A stretch of 64,000 bases of DNA, taken from assembly GCA_964016875.1 (NCBI GenBank), contig OZ024720.1:17038242-17102241 (forward strand). Direction: 5' to 3'. The stretch's first letter is position 1, and every line of letters begins with the position of its first letter. A program made the position numbers and the translations under genes. The notes beneath the pieces were generated by a model. That model worked only from the letters and a program-made list of their open reading frames with translations, ran no database searches and was not told where the DNA came from. Below, in pieces: positions 10,237 to 21,828 of this stretch. Source of the stretch: Fallopia convolvulus. Lineage: Eukaryota > Streptophyta > Magnoliopsida > Caryophyllales > Polygonaceae.

Positions 10237-11376
10237 TTGGAAGATCAATTGCTTGAACTGCAGAAAAATATAACAATCTCACCTCAACCAAACATGATAC
10301 AAAAACAAATACGCCTATTGAAAAAGAAAGAATGCATATTGAACTACCATAGAACTTACTGGAAACAAAGGGCAAAAACGAAACATATTAAACTGGCAGA
10401 TGCAAATTCAGGGTATTTTCACAAGGTGGCCAGTGGAAGGCGTAACAGGAAAATGTTAAAAGAAATAAGAACAGAAGATGGTACACAAATTGTAGGGATA
10501 AAAAATATCCGCGAAGAAATAAGGAATGACTTCAAGAAACGATACACAAAAGAACCAACCAACCTGAGGAATGTGAACGATTACATGGACCTAATTACTA
10601 GAGAAGTAACAGAAGAAGATAATACTATGCTCCTACAACCAGTTACGAATGAGGAAATTAAACTTACGGTCATGAACCTTGGGGCAAACAAATCACCAGG
10701 ACCTGACGGGATTACGGCAGAATTTTACAAAAGATATTGGGATATTGTAGGCCCAACGGTAATTAAAGCGGTGAAAAGCTTCTTTCACTCAAGTAAAATA
10801 CTAAAGCAAATAAACCATACCTTCATAACACTCATACCAAAAATCGAGAACCCAAATTCCACAAACCACTACCGACCAATTAGCCTATGCTCCACAATTT
10901 ACAAAATCATTTCAAAAATCATAACGGATCGATTAAAAAAAGTAATAAGCAAAATCACACATCCGCTTCAAGGAGCCTTTGTTGCAAATAGAGCCATTCA
11001 AGATAATGTCATTATTGCTCACGAGGTTTTACACTCCTTTAGAAATAGTAAAGCCAAAGATGGGTGGGTTGCAATAAAATTGGATATGGAAAAGGCATAC
11101 GATAGAGTGGATTGGATATATCTTCTGGATGTCCTAAATAAGTTTGGTTTTGATAAGAAGTTTGTGGGGTGGATTCGTGAATGTATATGCTCCGTAACAC
11201 TATCAGTCCTTGTTAATAATGGACCTACAGACCCTTTCACACCGGAAAGAGGCTTAAGACAAGGAGACCCACTATCACCTTTCCTCTTTGTGCTCGCAGC
11301 GGAAATTCTGGCTCGGAACTATCAGTCCTTGTTAATAATGGACCTACAGACCCTTTCACACCGGAATGAGGCTTAA
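10237..11376 (+). CDS. LINE ORF2, reverse transcriptase N-terminal part
   Basis: It continues ORF2 in a different frame. Non-LTR RT motifs appear in order: NKSPGPDGITAEFYK, FITLIPKIENPN followed by NHYRPISLC, GAFVANRAIQDN, KLDMEKAYDRVDW (first catalytic Asp) and GLRQGDPLSPFLF. It reads into the first copy of a 119-bp tandem duplication and ends shortly after, before the FADD motif, which lies in the next segment. Confidence 0.9.
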   Translation: MEDQLLELQKNITISPQPNMIQKQIRLLKKKECILNYHRTYWKQRAKTKHIKLADANSGYFHKVASGRRNRKMLKEIRTEDGTQIVGIKNIREEIRNDFKKRYTKEPTNLRNVNDYMDLITREVTEEDNTMLLQPVTNEEIKLTVMNLGANKSPGPDGITAEFYKRYWDIVGPTVIKAVKSFFHSSKILKQINHTFITLIPKIENPNSTNHYRPISLCSTIYKIISKIITDRLKKVISKITHPLQGAFVANRAIQDNVIIAHEVLHSFRNSKAKDGWVAIKLDMEKAYDRVDWIYLLDVLNKFGFDKKFVGWIRECICSVTLSVLVNNGPTDPFTPERGLRQGDPLSPFLFVLAAEILARNYQSLLIMDLQTLSHRNEA

Positions 11377-11437
11377 GACAAGGAGACCCACTATCACCTT
11401 TCCTCTTTGTGCTCGCAGCGGAAATTCTGGCTCGGAA
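11200..11437 (+). repeat. 119-bp tandem duplication within the LINE RT
   Basis: Two adjacent copies (11200-11318 and 11319-11437) of the segment encoding the region around RGLRQGDPLSPF. I see one substitution, AAAGAG versus AATGAG. Because 119 is not a multiple of three, the duplication shifts the frame by exactly the amount separating the RT segments at 10237 and 11409, so it fully explains the break. Confidence 0.92.
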
Positions 11438-13568
11438 ATTACAGTTGACAAGTGAAACCGACAATAAGTCGATAGGCTTCCCTATCTCTCGAGGTGGGAC
11501 TAGAATTCCGTTTCTTGCTTTTGCCGATGATATCATAATTTTTGCTAAAGCATCGCAGGGATCGTGTGCAAAGGTAAAAAATATAATAGATGAATTTTGT
11601 AGAATCTCAGGACAAAAGGTTAATTACTCCAAATCAGCCTTCCAAGCTTCGAAAAACATGAGTGTCCAACAACGAAATATAGTACATCAAACACTGGGAA
11701 TACCGACAATGACAAACATTGAAAAGTATTTAGGATGTCCATTGATTAATGGAAAGGTGAACAAAGACACCTTCAAGGAATCCGTAAGCAAGGCACAACA
11801 ACAACTTACTAAATGGAAAGCCAACTCACTCTCTCAAGAGGGACGTACAACGCTAATCAGAGCAAACCTTGCAACAAAGCCTAACTATGTAATGCAAAGC
11901 TTCATGCTCCCCACCGCTATACACACTGAAATGGATAGAATCAATAGGAGTTTTTTTTGGAATAAAGATAGGCAATACAAACCACTCGTGGGATGGGATA
12001 GAATTTGCAAACCAAAGGAATTAGGAGGTCTAGGTATCAGGAAGACAGAACATATGAACAAAGCGCTACAAATGAAACTATTATGGAAAATCCTAGCAGA
12101 ACCACATAATATTTGGGTGAGCATAATCACAGAAAAATACCTTAAGAATGATGACTTCTTTACGTATAAACCGAAATGTAACACATCATGGCAATGGAAA
12201 AAACTCATTAACCTTAGAGAAGAATTTTGTAAAGGATTAATATGGCAGATAGGAGATGGGAAAACAGTAAATTTTTGGAACGATAGATGGCTTCCTTTAG
12301 GGCCATTACTAGGCCATGCCAAAAATCCGGCAACGATTGACAAATTGACAAAAGTTGATGAATGGATCTCTCAAGATAAAACATGGAACATAGAGCAACT
12401 AAGACAAGTTCTTTTGGATGACATTGTTGAACAAATTCAAGCAGTGCCGATCCCAGATAACTATATACAAGATAGACTTTACTGGGCGCCAAGCAAAAAT
12501 GGATGGTTTTCTACCGCATCGGCTGTGGATCTCATCACCAATAGGGAAACGCAAACTCCAAGCATTAATTCGTGGATATGGAAACTTGATATATATCCGA
12601 AAGTCAAAAACTTTCTATGGAAAATTGATAGTAATGGGCTCCCCACAAAAGAACGCCTAAGAGAAAAACAAGTTATTACTCCTGGTGGTTGTATTCTATG
12701 TGATTGTTTCTCGGAAGACACAAACCATATCCTTGCTAAATGCCCGTATATACTTTATATAGCACACAAAGTAAACCCAAACACATCTCAGGTACTAAGA
12801 AACTTAGACACTTCTAGTAAGACACCGCGAGTTGTCTTGAATGAAATTAAACAGCTACTAGGGAAACAAGAGATCACGGAACTAGCAGTTACTTGGTGGA
12901 GCATTTGGCATCAACGAAACAAATTAACTTTCCAACAAGACCAGAACACTGGCATTGCAGATATGAAAAGTTATATTCGAAATCAAATAAAAAATTGGGA
13001 AATGACAAGACACTGGATGGAAGATGAAGAACGCAATATGGCAAAACAATCGTACAGAAAGAACAATCGAAGAGAGAGGCCCAAGAGTTGGAAAAAACCA
13101 AGACATGACCAACTGAAAATTAATTTTGATGCATCAAGACTCCATAGTAACCATGCGACAGGGGGAATTGTAATCAGGAATGACCTGGGACAGATCATCG
13201 ACCTGAAAATGTGTACCTTCGGCAAAACCTCGGCACTTAAGGCCGAAGCCCTTGCCTTTAGAGAGGCTATTCGGGAGGTGAGAAATAGGAATCTAAGAAA
13301 CGTCGAAATCGAAGGAGATAATCTTCAGGTTATTAATGCATTCAAAGGAATAATTAAGTGTCCTTGGGAGATTGAATTAATAATCTCCGACTGTCTTGTC
13401 TCCATGGCTGGAGCACAAGATATTCGTATTTGTCATATTCCTAGGGAGTGTAATGTTGTGGCCGATAAAATTGCTAAATTGGGCCATAGTCACCCTGCCG
13501 AGTCCATCAAGGCTCATCCAGAACTTCAGGTTCTCATCCGAAAGGATGCTCTAGGACGCCCCCCGTAA
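11409..13568 (+). CDS. LINE ORF2, RT C-terminal part, Cys/His segment and RNase H
   Basis: 719 codons. The RT resumes with AAEILARKLQ, then the catalytic FADDIIIFAK (near residue 40), QKVNYSKSAF and KYLGCPLINGK. A thumb/linker follows, then a zf-RVT-like region (WIWKLDIYPKVKNFLWK near residue 395, with Cys-Cys-His spacing around CILCDCFSEDTNHILAKCP). A C-terminal RNase H begins INFDAS near residue 570, with AEALAFREA, EIEGDN and the terminal HIPRECNVVADKIAKLGH. This RNase H is typical of plant L1 lineages. The ORF stops just before the 3' UTR and A-tract. Confidence 0.93.
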   Translation: MLAAEILARKLQLTSETDNKSIGFPISRGGTRIPFLAFADDIIIFAKASQGSCAKVKNIIDEFCRISGQKVNYSKSAFQASKNMSVQQRNIVHQTLGIPTMTNIEKYLGCPLINGKVNKDTFKESVSKAQQQLTKWKANSLSQEGRTTLIRANLATKPNYVMQSFMLPTAIHTEMDRINRSFFWNKDRQYKPLVGWDRICKPKELGGLGIRKTEHMNKALQMKLLWKILAEPHNIWVSIITEKYLKNDDFFTYKPKCNTSWQWKKLINLREEFCKGLIWQIGDGKTVNFWNDRWLPLGPLLGHAKNPATIDKLTKVDEWISQDKTWNIEQLRQVLLDDIVEQIQAVPIPDNYIQDRLYWAPSKNGWFSTASAVDLITNRETQTPSINSWIWKLDIYPKVKNFLWKIDSNGLPTKERLREKQVITPGGCILCDCFSEDTNHILAKCPYILYIAHKVNPNTSQVLRNLDTSSKTPRVVLNEIKQLLGKQEITELAVTWWSIWHQRNKLTFQQDQNTGIADMKSYIRNQIKNWEMTRHWMEDEERNMAKQSYRKNNRRERPKSWKKPRHDQLKINFDASRLHSNHATGGIVIRNDLGQIIDLKMCTFGKTSALKAEALAFREAIREVRNRNLRNVEIEGDNLQVINAFKGIIKCPWEIELIISDCLVSMAGAQDIRICHIPRECNVVADKIAKLGHSHPAESIKAHPELQVLIRKDALGRPP

Positions 13569-13612
13569 GGGGTGCCTCCTAATCCTTACCTAATCAAAAA
13601 AAAAAAAAAAAA

Positions 13613-13629
13613 ACTAATCTACATGTCTA
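13613..13629. repeat. LINE target site duplication, right copy
   Basis: Exact 17-bp copy of 6112-6128, directly following the poly(A) tract. Confirms the 3' boundary and plus orientation of the LINE. Confidence 0.92.
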
Positions 13630-13827
13630 TATATTAAAGAAAAATATTTTTGACATTCAACCAAAAAAGAAAAGTATTTTTGACACATTCAATCGAAAAA
13701 AAAATAATTTTAATAAATATATTTATTTTCATATAAATTTGTTAAAATATAATAATAAAATCCTTGATTCTTTCTTATCTCATTTCCATTTATTTAATTA
13801 AATATTTTCTTAATTACCTAATTTTAT

Positions 13828-14089
13828 GAGTTTGGTTCAAATGAAACAAACTCTTATCCTAAAACGTGAAACAAATGCTCTTTTTCAAATTCGTAGTGCA
13901 CTTTACATACGAAAATACATTGCAAAATACAAAAAGTGCAATTCAAAAAAGTGAACTACAAAAAGTACGAAAAGCGCACTACAAAATACAAAAAGTATGA
14001 ATCCGAAAAAATGCAATCCGAAATAGGAAAAGTGAACTTCGAACTAGAAAAAGTGTCATCGTTTCAAGATAAGATTTGAACCAAACTCC
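13828..14089. mobile_element. Small TIR element (MITE) with internal tandem repeats
   Basis: Terminal inverted repeat GAGTTTGGTTCAAAT at 13828 and its complement ending near 14088, flanked by TAATTTTAT (13819-13827) and TAATTTCAT (14090-14098), an 8/9 match as expected for Mutator-type insertion. The interior is a degenerate tandem array of units around ACAAAAAGTGCA. No coding capacity. Confidence 0.55.
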
Positions 14090-14780
14090 TAATTTCATTT
14101 GGATTTATATTTTGATTTCTTCTATCATTATTTAAATTTATTAAAAAACAATAAATAAATTTATATCTACTGAAATATTTAATTACTCCTTAATTACTTA
14201 AACATTGACTTATTATCTATAGTTTTATTAATAACAATTAGTTGAATCTCTATAGTACTCACGTGATAATTTACTAATGATTATACAATATTATGATTTA
14301 ATACAAAATTTAAACACTTGTATATAATATCATAATAAAATTATGTAATTTATAAAAAAAATCTTTAGTGCCCCATATTTTATCAAATCATAGATAAAAA
14401 AAAATATTATGCATAAAATTAATATGAAAAACATTAGCATATAGATCAAGTTTTTTAAAAGATATACATAAAATTAATATAGAATATATAAAGATATAGT
14501 TAAAAAATTATATAAATATGTTATATATTTTATAAAATCTATTGGATGTACACAAGAGTAATACCAACATATAGATAAAAAATGTGTATTAGAAAAAAAT
14601 CATATAAAATTATATCAATATATACTAAAATATATCATATATTCGATAAATAATTTATTATATTAGAAAATATCAATATGTAGATACAAAAATTATTTAT
14701 GTAGATAAAAAAATTATATACTTGGATCCAAAATCTAGTTACAAGATAAAAAAATATCAACATATAAATTATGTTATCTA
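14090..14780. other. AT-rich spacer
   Basis: No ORF or recognised element; many ATATA and AAAATTAT runs with short repeated phrases ('catatagat', 'aaaatta'). Confidence 0.5.
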
Positions 14781-14782
14781 TA

Positions 14783-15698
14783 ACTATATATTAAAGCTAT
14801 CCCTTTTCGAGCCACCAGAACGATTCTGGCCCCACCTCATATTTACAAAATTAATTTTTATTTCTAATATTTTAACTTTACCTTATTATATTGTTCTTTA
14901 ACTATTTAAATCTATCTTTAACATCAAACAAATATCTATTTAGTATAACAATATCTTTTGAAAACTTCCTTATAAAAATATTTAAAATTAAAGATAACAA
15001 ATTTAAAATATTTTTAAATAAGTATAAATATCTTCACCTTTTAGCATGATATCTTTTCCCGAAATTATTTATAAATATATATTTTTCCTTTTATAATAAA
15101 AAAATTAATGATAATATAATGTTTAAAAAAAATAGGTAATATCTATAACTATATATTAAAGTTGTACCTTTTCGAGTCGCCAGAACGATTCTAGCCCCAC
15201 CTTATATTTAAAAAATTAAATTTTATTTCTATTATTATAACTTCTTTCTATTAAATTCTTTTTAACTATTTAAATTTATCTCTAACATCAAAAAATATCT
15301 ACTTAGTATAACAATATTTTTTGAAAGCTTCCTTATACAAGTATTTAAAATTAAAGATAAAATATTTAAATATTTAAAAATAAAAATAAATATTTTTATC
15401 ATATATCTTTTGACGAATTTATTTATAGAAATATAGTGATTTTCTATTATAAAAAATTAATGAATAAATAGTTAAAATTTTTAAAATTAATAAAAATGGA
15501 TAATAAAATATTTAATAGATATTGAAATATTTGATAAACTCTAAATTTACGTACATAAAAAGTAATAAAATAGGAAGAATATAAAAAAATTACTTATATT
15601 AAAGTTTATATTATATTTTATTTATTTATTAATATCCTATTTATAATGTTTATAAAATATCGAATCGTAGTCGTTAATGGTACGACGGGTAAAACTAA
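14783..15698 (+). repeat. Two tandem copies of a Helitron-like repeat
   Basis: The phrase TCTATAACTATATATTAAAG, followed by CTTTTCGAG and CCAGAACGATTCT, occurs near 14783 and again near 15139, about 356 bp apart, with similarity continuing for about 300 bp. Both starts are preceded by A, as Helitrons insert between A and T. At 15695-15698 a CTAA followed by T lies shortly after a small stem (GTCGT/ACGAC, 15670-15686), which would fit a Helitron 3' end. The 3' hairpin is weak, so non-autonomous Helitron is tentative. Confidence 0.4.
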
Positions 15699-15779
15699 TT
15701 CTATTATAAAAAGTTGGATATATAGAAGCTCAGTGGGATTCCAATACAAGCTCAGTGGGACTCCATAATAAAATTAATT

Positions 15780-16100
15780 GGCAATATGAGGACTAACCCA
15801 AGGACTTGTTATACTTGACGTCATGCCTTTAGGCCGACTAGCCCATTAGTGTCTTAAGGCCGACAAGCCCAATTAACCAAGAGTTTGGACCCATGACTGA
15901 ACGACTCAAATACCATGTTAAAAGTCCAATAAGCCAATATAATGTGGAGGTCCACACGTCCGTCAGTGTGCATATGCACGTTCGACCCAACACACAAGTC
16001 TATGGGTTCCATCCTAAAACTACTTGGCAATATAAGGAGTAACCCAAGAGTGTATATACTAGACAATTCATTCCCCAATTTCCCGATGTACGATAACTAT
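15780..16100. repeat. Dispersed repeat, also present near 62255-62600
   Basis: It shares ordered phrases with 62255-62600: GCCAATATAA, GGTCCACACGT, CGACTAGCCCAT, ACCAAGAGT, and 'ggagtaa..caag.gtatata..ctag'. Both copies are non-coding. The family is not identified; the text resembles diverged LTR or leader material. Confidence 0.5.
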
Positions 16101-16914
16101 CTTCATAGTTATGCTCGAACAATAACTACTATGAAGTTATATATAATGTTTCATATGAAGTGACCTGGTAGTAGAAAGTATGGAGAATGTTATGAGGTCT
16201 CAAGCCAGTGAAAACTCAAATCTTACTATTTTTTTCCATTAAGTTTCAAACGATCAGCAGGTACAAGCTGATTTACCTAGCATGTGGTCTTTAAGAGTTT
16301 GCTTACAAGCTTGAAATCCTGCTTTCAACTTCTTAAATATACAATATTAATGCATCACATATAATCATTTTAATTTTTGACGGACAACATTGGGACACTT
16401 TTTTTATAAAACAAATGCTTCAATTTAGATAATTGAATTAAACTTACTCCTTGAAATATCTATAAACACTTCTTTCATGATATCGTGGTCTCGGATGATG
16501 AAATCCAAAGTTGAATTTCCATCACTGAATTGGTGCCTTAAACTCATAACCGTCGCCCACAATGATTACCAAAAAGGAAAAGCTCGATTAATATCTGTAC
16601 ATCCTTTTTGTTGATTCAGAACCTGATCGGTGCTTGTGTTAGAAAATTTGCCTTGCGAAATGAGAGAAGCAGAGAAAAATGAAAATGAAGACAACACGAT
16701 TTTTCACCCAGTTCGTCACGAAATTACGTTTGGAGAAGCCATGGTTTTCCACTAACCTTTTGAAAATACAATTACAATAATTAACAAACGATATAAATAG
16801 ACAGAAATCTTAACTTTATCGGTCCTGAGAAAATTTTACCCATCTAAACTTTTCTCTAACAAAAAACCGTTGTTAATACTTTTATCGATGTCATCATCCT
16901 TGTGTAGTTGTTAT
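16101..16914. other. Spacer without recognisable genes
   Basis: Moderately AT-rich DNA between the dispersed repeat and the hAT-like MITE; only short incidental ORFs and no motif I can name. Confidence 0.45.
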
Positions 16915-17544
16915 CAGGGGCGTAGCCAGAAAATTCTCATTGTAGGGGCTAAATTTTTTTTTCAACATAGCTAATGTACGTTTTCAGAAAGGTGTAGAAA
17001 TATGAATTTAAAGAAAAAAAGAACATATTTTATAGAGAAGAGACTAAAATATTTCAAAAATACAATTACATTAAGAAAACAAGAGTTTTTAATGATAACT
17101 TATATAATTATAAATTACGTTTTAGAATACATTTATGTTAAGAAAACAATAATGTTTCAGAATACAAATTAATTGAATCTATAAATATTAAAAGCTCGTA
17201 ACTAAAAACTAAAACTAAAACTAAAACACTCGCGCTAGTAATGAAATTGTATGATTCGAGACATCCCAACAATAACTTATTGTTTTAAAGTTTTCGTGTT
17301 CAATCACATTATGAAAGTGAGAAGTTTAGCAAAAGATAAAAACATTTTAACTAAGTAAATGACTTGTTAGAAGTTGTTTGTATACGTCCAATCTTTAAAC
17401 GGTCATAACTTTTTGCTCAAATGTCAGAATTGAGCATATAATATATCAAATCGAAGCTAAGCCATGAACAAGAGAAACATATATATGGAAAAAAAATTGG
17501 ACTGGGGGGCATGGCCCCCACCGCCCCCAAATAGCTCCGCCCCT
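16915..17544. mobile_element. hAT-type MITE
   Basis: It starts CAGGGGCGTAGCCAG and ends with the complement of TAGGGGCGGAGCTATTT. CAGGGGCGGAGC is a common terminus of non-autonomous plant hAT elements. The 8-bp flanks GTTGTTAT and TTTATTAT match at 6 of 8 positions. The interior (about 600 bp) is AT-rich and non-coding, apart from a GC-rich subterminal region near 17505-17540. Confidence 0.6.
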
Positions 17545-18358
17545 ATTTATTATTAATATACAATATCACTTAAACCAAGTTCAATTAGCTATATTTTTTT
17601 TTTTGGTAAACAGTTCAATTAGCTATATAATATATGTTCGGTTATATATCAAAATCACCTTTACTATCATATATTTTGTTTCAAATAAAAACATATACAT
17701 TAGTTATGACACCAGTATTCAACAGATCGAGCAACACCTTCATTTAAATACAAAGCTTAGGTTTCAACAAGAAAATACAAGCTTATGGCAGAAACTATAC
17801 AAACATGATGAGTTTGACCAAAAAAAAGAGACAAAGTTCTGAAAATAAAACACAAGGCATGTAAATTAATTTATAATATAGCATGACCTTGTAGATTGGA
17901 AAGAAGAAGAAATTTATGTGAATTATGGGTTCAATATATATTACGGAGTAGTATAATTGCATGTACAGGTGTTCCAGTTTGACTTGAGCCAAATCATCTT
18001 AATTGGTCTAATCATACAATTAGTAGGTCACATAATACAATAGTATCGGATGACTACTAGCTACTTGGACAAATGGAATCATTACTCATTAAGACGGCGT
18101 AGTTGAACCAAAGAACACTTCAATTCTAGGAGTAACAATTGAAAGTGATGAATTAGGGTGCCCTAAATAACGAAAGGTTCCTTCTCATAAAAAAATAAAA
18201 ATAAAAAAGTAACGAAAGGTTCGAGATGGATAACGGAATCTGGAAATTCAACCCCGTCTCCAGCACGTCTCGCCGGTTACCGGTAATCCACCAACTTATA
18301 TAGTGGAGGATAGGGTCTCCTGGATCTTCTAAATCCGAACTTACCCTATTTATTAATA
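17545..18358. other. Spacer without recognisable genes
   Basis: AT-rich DNA; a few short open frames on both strands without similarity to known families. Confidence 0.45.
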
Positions 18359-18594
18359 CTTCTTCCGTTTCAAAATAGTTGATCTTATACAAAATTTCAC
18401 ACATATTAAGGAATTTTTTTTTTTCCAAATTACCCTAATAAATACTCTTTATTTTTTTCAATTATCAATGAAAATTTTGGGATATGTGTAAAGTGGGGTA
18501 TATATAAGAGTATAAATGAAAAATAAAATTACATAAACATCTATTTTAAAATAAAAAAATGACTTTAAAAACAACTATTTTAAAACGGAGGGAG
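18359..18594. mobile_element. Stowaway-like (Tc1/mariner) MITE
   Basis: 236 bp with 23-bp terminal inverted repeats (CTTCTTCCGTTTCAAAATAG... versus CTCCCTCCGTTTTAAAATAG..., three mismatches), each flanked by TA. CTCCCTCCGT is the hallmark terminus of plant Stowaway-class MITEs. The interior is AT-rich. Confidence 0.85.
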
Positions 18595-21500
18595 TAAAGA
18601 ATCAAATATAAGTTGCCGTATTCAAATTAAAGTGCCAAGTGGGCGCGCGGGGATTATAAAATTAATTGTAATAAGACTTGTAAAGGTGAAGAAGAAGGCG
18701 CGCTGGATTAATAAATAATACAAAAATGCGGGTATCGTGCTGGCGGATCTGAGAAGCGCGCGACTCACTCTCTTAACGGGCTTGGCGGGTCAATGCTTCA
18801 ACCAGATCTTCTCTTGCTTACGTCATCACATACGTTTCATTTGTGTTTTTTAATTCTTACTGTATTTAAAACAAATTCAAATATTGGTTCGATGGAAGGT
18901 TCTAATTTTAATATGGTGGTTGTGGTTTAAAGCTGTAGGATTTGATTTGACAAAGATTATATCATCCACTACTTATGATGATTACCGGACACTAACCAAA
19001 TTAGGCATAGCAGACTCCAAAAAACATACAGTATACAAAGAATCCATTATACAAAGATTAAAACAACGAATATTAGCCATCAAATCAAAAATAGGGTTGT
19101 ACATGAACAAAGTCTTTTGCAGAAAATTCGGTGTTCGGTTCGGTTAAGTCTTATACATTTTAAATGTTTGAAAAACAAATGTACTAAGTTTGAGCACAAG
19201 ATAACGTGACTCATACGTTCATAAGCAAACTCAATTATTATTCCTAGGTTATTACCTCACGGTCTCACGGATATATTTTAATATAGACACAATTCTTGTG
19301 TTCAAACTTATTGATTTTCATTTCAGGTCCTGTGGCCAAAGTAAGAAAGAACACAATAAAATAAGATCAATATTACACCAAAGTATAAAATAAACTAAAC
19401 CATTTGATAAAAATGATGAAACATCTTTAGGATAATATAGAAATGAAGTGCATTAATATCTAGCTTGGAGCCTAATTTTGACCAAATTTCAACATGGCAA
19501 GCCATCAATAATGTTCTAAGAATACACGCAGAGGATTCAAAATCAATGATTGAAGGAGTCAAATCATTCAAAATCAAATGTTGGGATGCAATTCCAACCA
19601 CAATATAATCTGAATCTGAATGAATGAAAACGAGTTCACCAACCACTTTAATTCCCACAAGTATATATACAATACAATACAATACAGGTGAGACAGGTTA
19701 ATTTGATTCGAGGGCTCGAGTTGGAACTATTTTTTCAATATTATCTAGACTAGGGACTGGACCAATATTCCTTCCAACTGTCCGGTCCGGGCCTTTTTTG
19801 GCCCACTCCAAACGTAAACTTTGATTTGGTTTATTGAACCATGTCAAAATCATTTCAATCAATTTTTCATGGACCCTTTTAACCCATATTGGGCCTGCTA
19901 GGGACACTTAATTTGGATCCAAAAAAATGTCACTATTCGACCCAACATGGCCTATAGAGTTTGAATGCTGATCATCCCTTGAACTAGCATATAAAAAATC
20001 TAGCTACTCATCTAAGATGCATCTATTGCATAAATGTGCTGATTTCTAATTTCAAATTTGAATCCAGATGAGAGTTTTAAAAAATCCAAACAAAATTATC
20101 TAGCATATATAATCTCATGAGCTATTCCACCCATTGTGGTATGATTTTGGGTTGAAACCCCATTGAGCTTTGTTACACGCGACATCTAGCTTATCGGCTC
20201 ACTAGACTTTATCAAATCCAGGTCTCAGACAACTAAATTTTCTGATCTCATGGTTAAAGTGATGATGAAATGATAAGAATAAGGTTGCTTCTTGTAAGCT
20301 TAAGTTGTACACTGGAAACAAGGTTGTTATCAGAATGGAACCTCAACTTAGAATACATGTGATGTGACCAAGTGCAAACAAAGGAATGCCATGGAAGAAT
20401 GGAAGCCACCATTGCGAAGAAATCATTAATGAGCTGAATCAAAAGCGGTGCAGAGGATAGAAAATTGAGGATACCTATTTCAAAGATCGATAGATGTATG
20501 AGTTTGATATAATGAACAAATCTTCCAATGCAGCACGGGGATATAAACATATAAGAATTTAGGTACAAGTGCTATTAGCCTATTAGGAATCAAGGATGGT
20601 TTAAAGAAGCCATGATATTTACCTTGTTATCTTTGTTCATCATTTGGCAACAATTTGTCCTTTCCCCCCCTCTAATTAGCCACATGTTGTCATGATTAAG
20701 TTTTCTAATCACACCAAATATGAAAAATACGTTCAACTACTCCTGTGTTCCACATTTAAATCACATGATTTGTTCAATTACGTACAAGTGTAGTTTCCCT
20801 TGCATGGTATTTTCTATTGGATTTTGAGTGTCCATTAATTAGAGTGAGGAAAAGTGATTCATCCATCAACAAGCTCTAAACCACTAAGAAATTAACTTAA
20901 TTAAATTGGTAACACTAGCTCGATTAGTTGGTGGAGTTAATATTTTATGGGTGTGCGATTCTAGTTTAAGGCAAAAATTAGTTAGCAAAGAATGGAATAG
21001 TGAATCACCTAATTATTGCTGAGGAATGGTTGCTTTCTTCTCGAGCTTGATTAAGACAGCGAGCCAACCATTAGGTCCAACACTTCTGTCTTACCCATCA
21101 AAAGATTTCCACAGTAATTCAACCCTCTTTCAAGCTTTCATTCCTGCATCTACCAAAACACATAACTTTGATTTCCAGTTTTCCCTGCTTAGAACAAAAC
21201 AGTTTTCTCAAGCAGAGTAATTATCAGACCAAATTCCAAGATATTTAGAGTAATTATCAGAATTGATGCCGTTACCAAAAGATTAACAGGAAAAGCATTT
21301 TTATTATTAGGATTGCTTACCCTTAAGCTACATCATCCCCATTTTCTTAGTAGTAATTAATAACACACATGTTGTCACATTCAATTAAATTTCCCCTAGA
21401 TTTCATCTCTTGACTTGTTTAGCCCCTTCTAATAATCATTTTTTTTATGCTATGAAGACTTTGTCCAGAAGAAGCATTTGTTTGTGCCAAAAATGTACAA

Positions 21501-21760
21501 GATTTCTGACCAATATACATGTGATTTTGATTACCATATTGGTTAATAGAAAACAAAGGGGGGCCAATGCTAACTAACATAAGCAAAGCTGAGCAAAAGC
21601 ATGAAAAACATAAAATACAAAACAAGTTGTGACAATTAAGGCATAAGCCACATTTCTTTCCTTCAAACCATTATAGAAGGAACTTACCTATCAATTGAAA
21701 TTTGAAAAGCAAGTCTCTCTTTCCTCTACTTTCCCCTTCCTTTAAAATCATTCTCATACA
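18595..21760. other. Intergenic region upstream of the AGP gene
   Basis: No gene with support. Short ORFs lack codon structure or domain similarity. A block near 18630-18800 is richer in GCGCGC than its surroundings. The last few hundred bases before 21770 are the likely promoter area of the AGP gene. Confidence 0.5.
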
Positions 21761-21768
21761 TTCTGCAA

Positions 21769-21777
21769 TATATATAA
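21769..21777 (+). promoter_or_regulatory. Putative TATA box of the AGP gene
   Basis: TATATATAA lies about 52 bp upstream of the ATG at 21829, preceded by a pyrimidine-rich stretch. The position allows only a short 5' UTR. Confidence 0.45.
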
Positions 21778-21828
21778 CTCTGACCATCCATTTCTTCAGG
21801 AGTCACACATTGCAAACCTCATAAAAAA

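Larger units (their letters stand above)
6129..13612 (+). mobile_element. L1-clade non-LTR retrotransposon (LINE), 7.5 kb, poly(A)-tailed
   Basis: Bounded by a perfect 17-bp target duplication and ending in an A-tract (13596-13613). Order: two unrecognised ORFs (6137-8074 and about 8134-9339), apurinic endonuclease (9317-10126), reverse transcriptase (10237 on), a zinc-knuckle-like Cys/His segment, and a terminal RNase H. This is the layout of plant L1 elements with an acquired RNase H. The unmutated target duplication indicates recent insertion. ORF2 is broken near 10124-10236 and by a 119-bp tandem duplication at 11200-11437, so this copy cannot make a working RT. Confidence 0.92.

Noticed and set aside
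13855..14060. Possible CRISPR-like or satellite array from AAAAAGTGCA repeats
   Set aside because: Units are degenerate and irregular and lie between terminal inverted repeats; a MITE interior explains them, and CRISPR arrays are not expected in a plant nuclear genome.
19698..19907. Short minus-strand ORF at 19.7-19.9 kb
   Set aside because: No start context, domain or conserved neighbourhood; length expected by chance.
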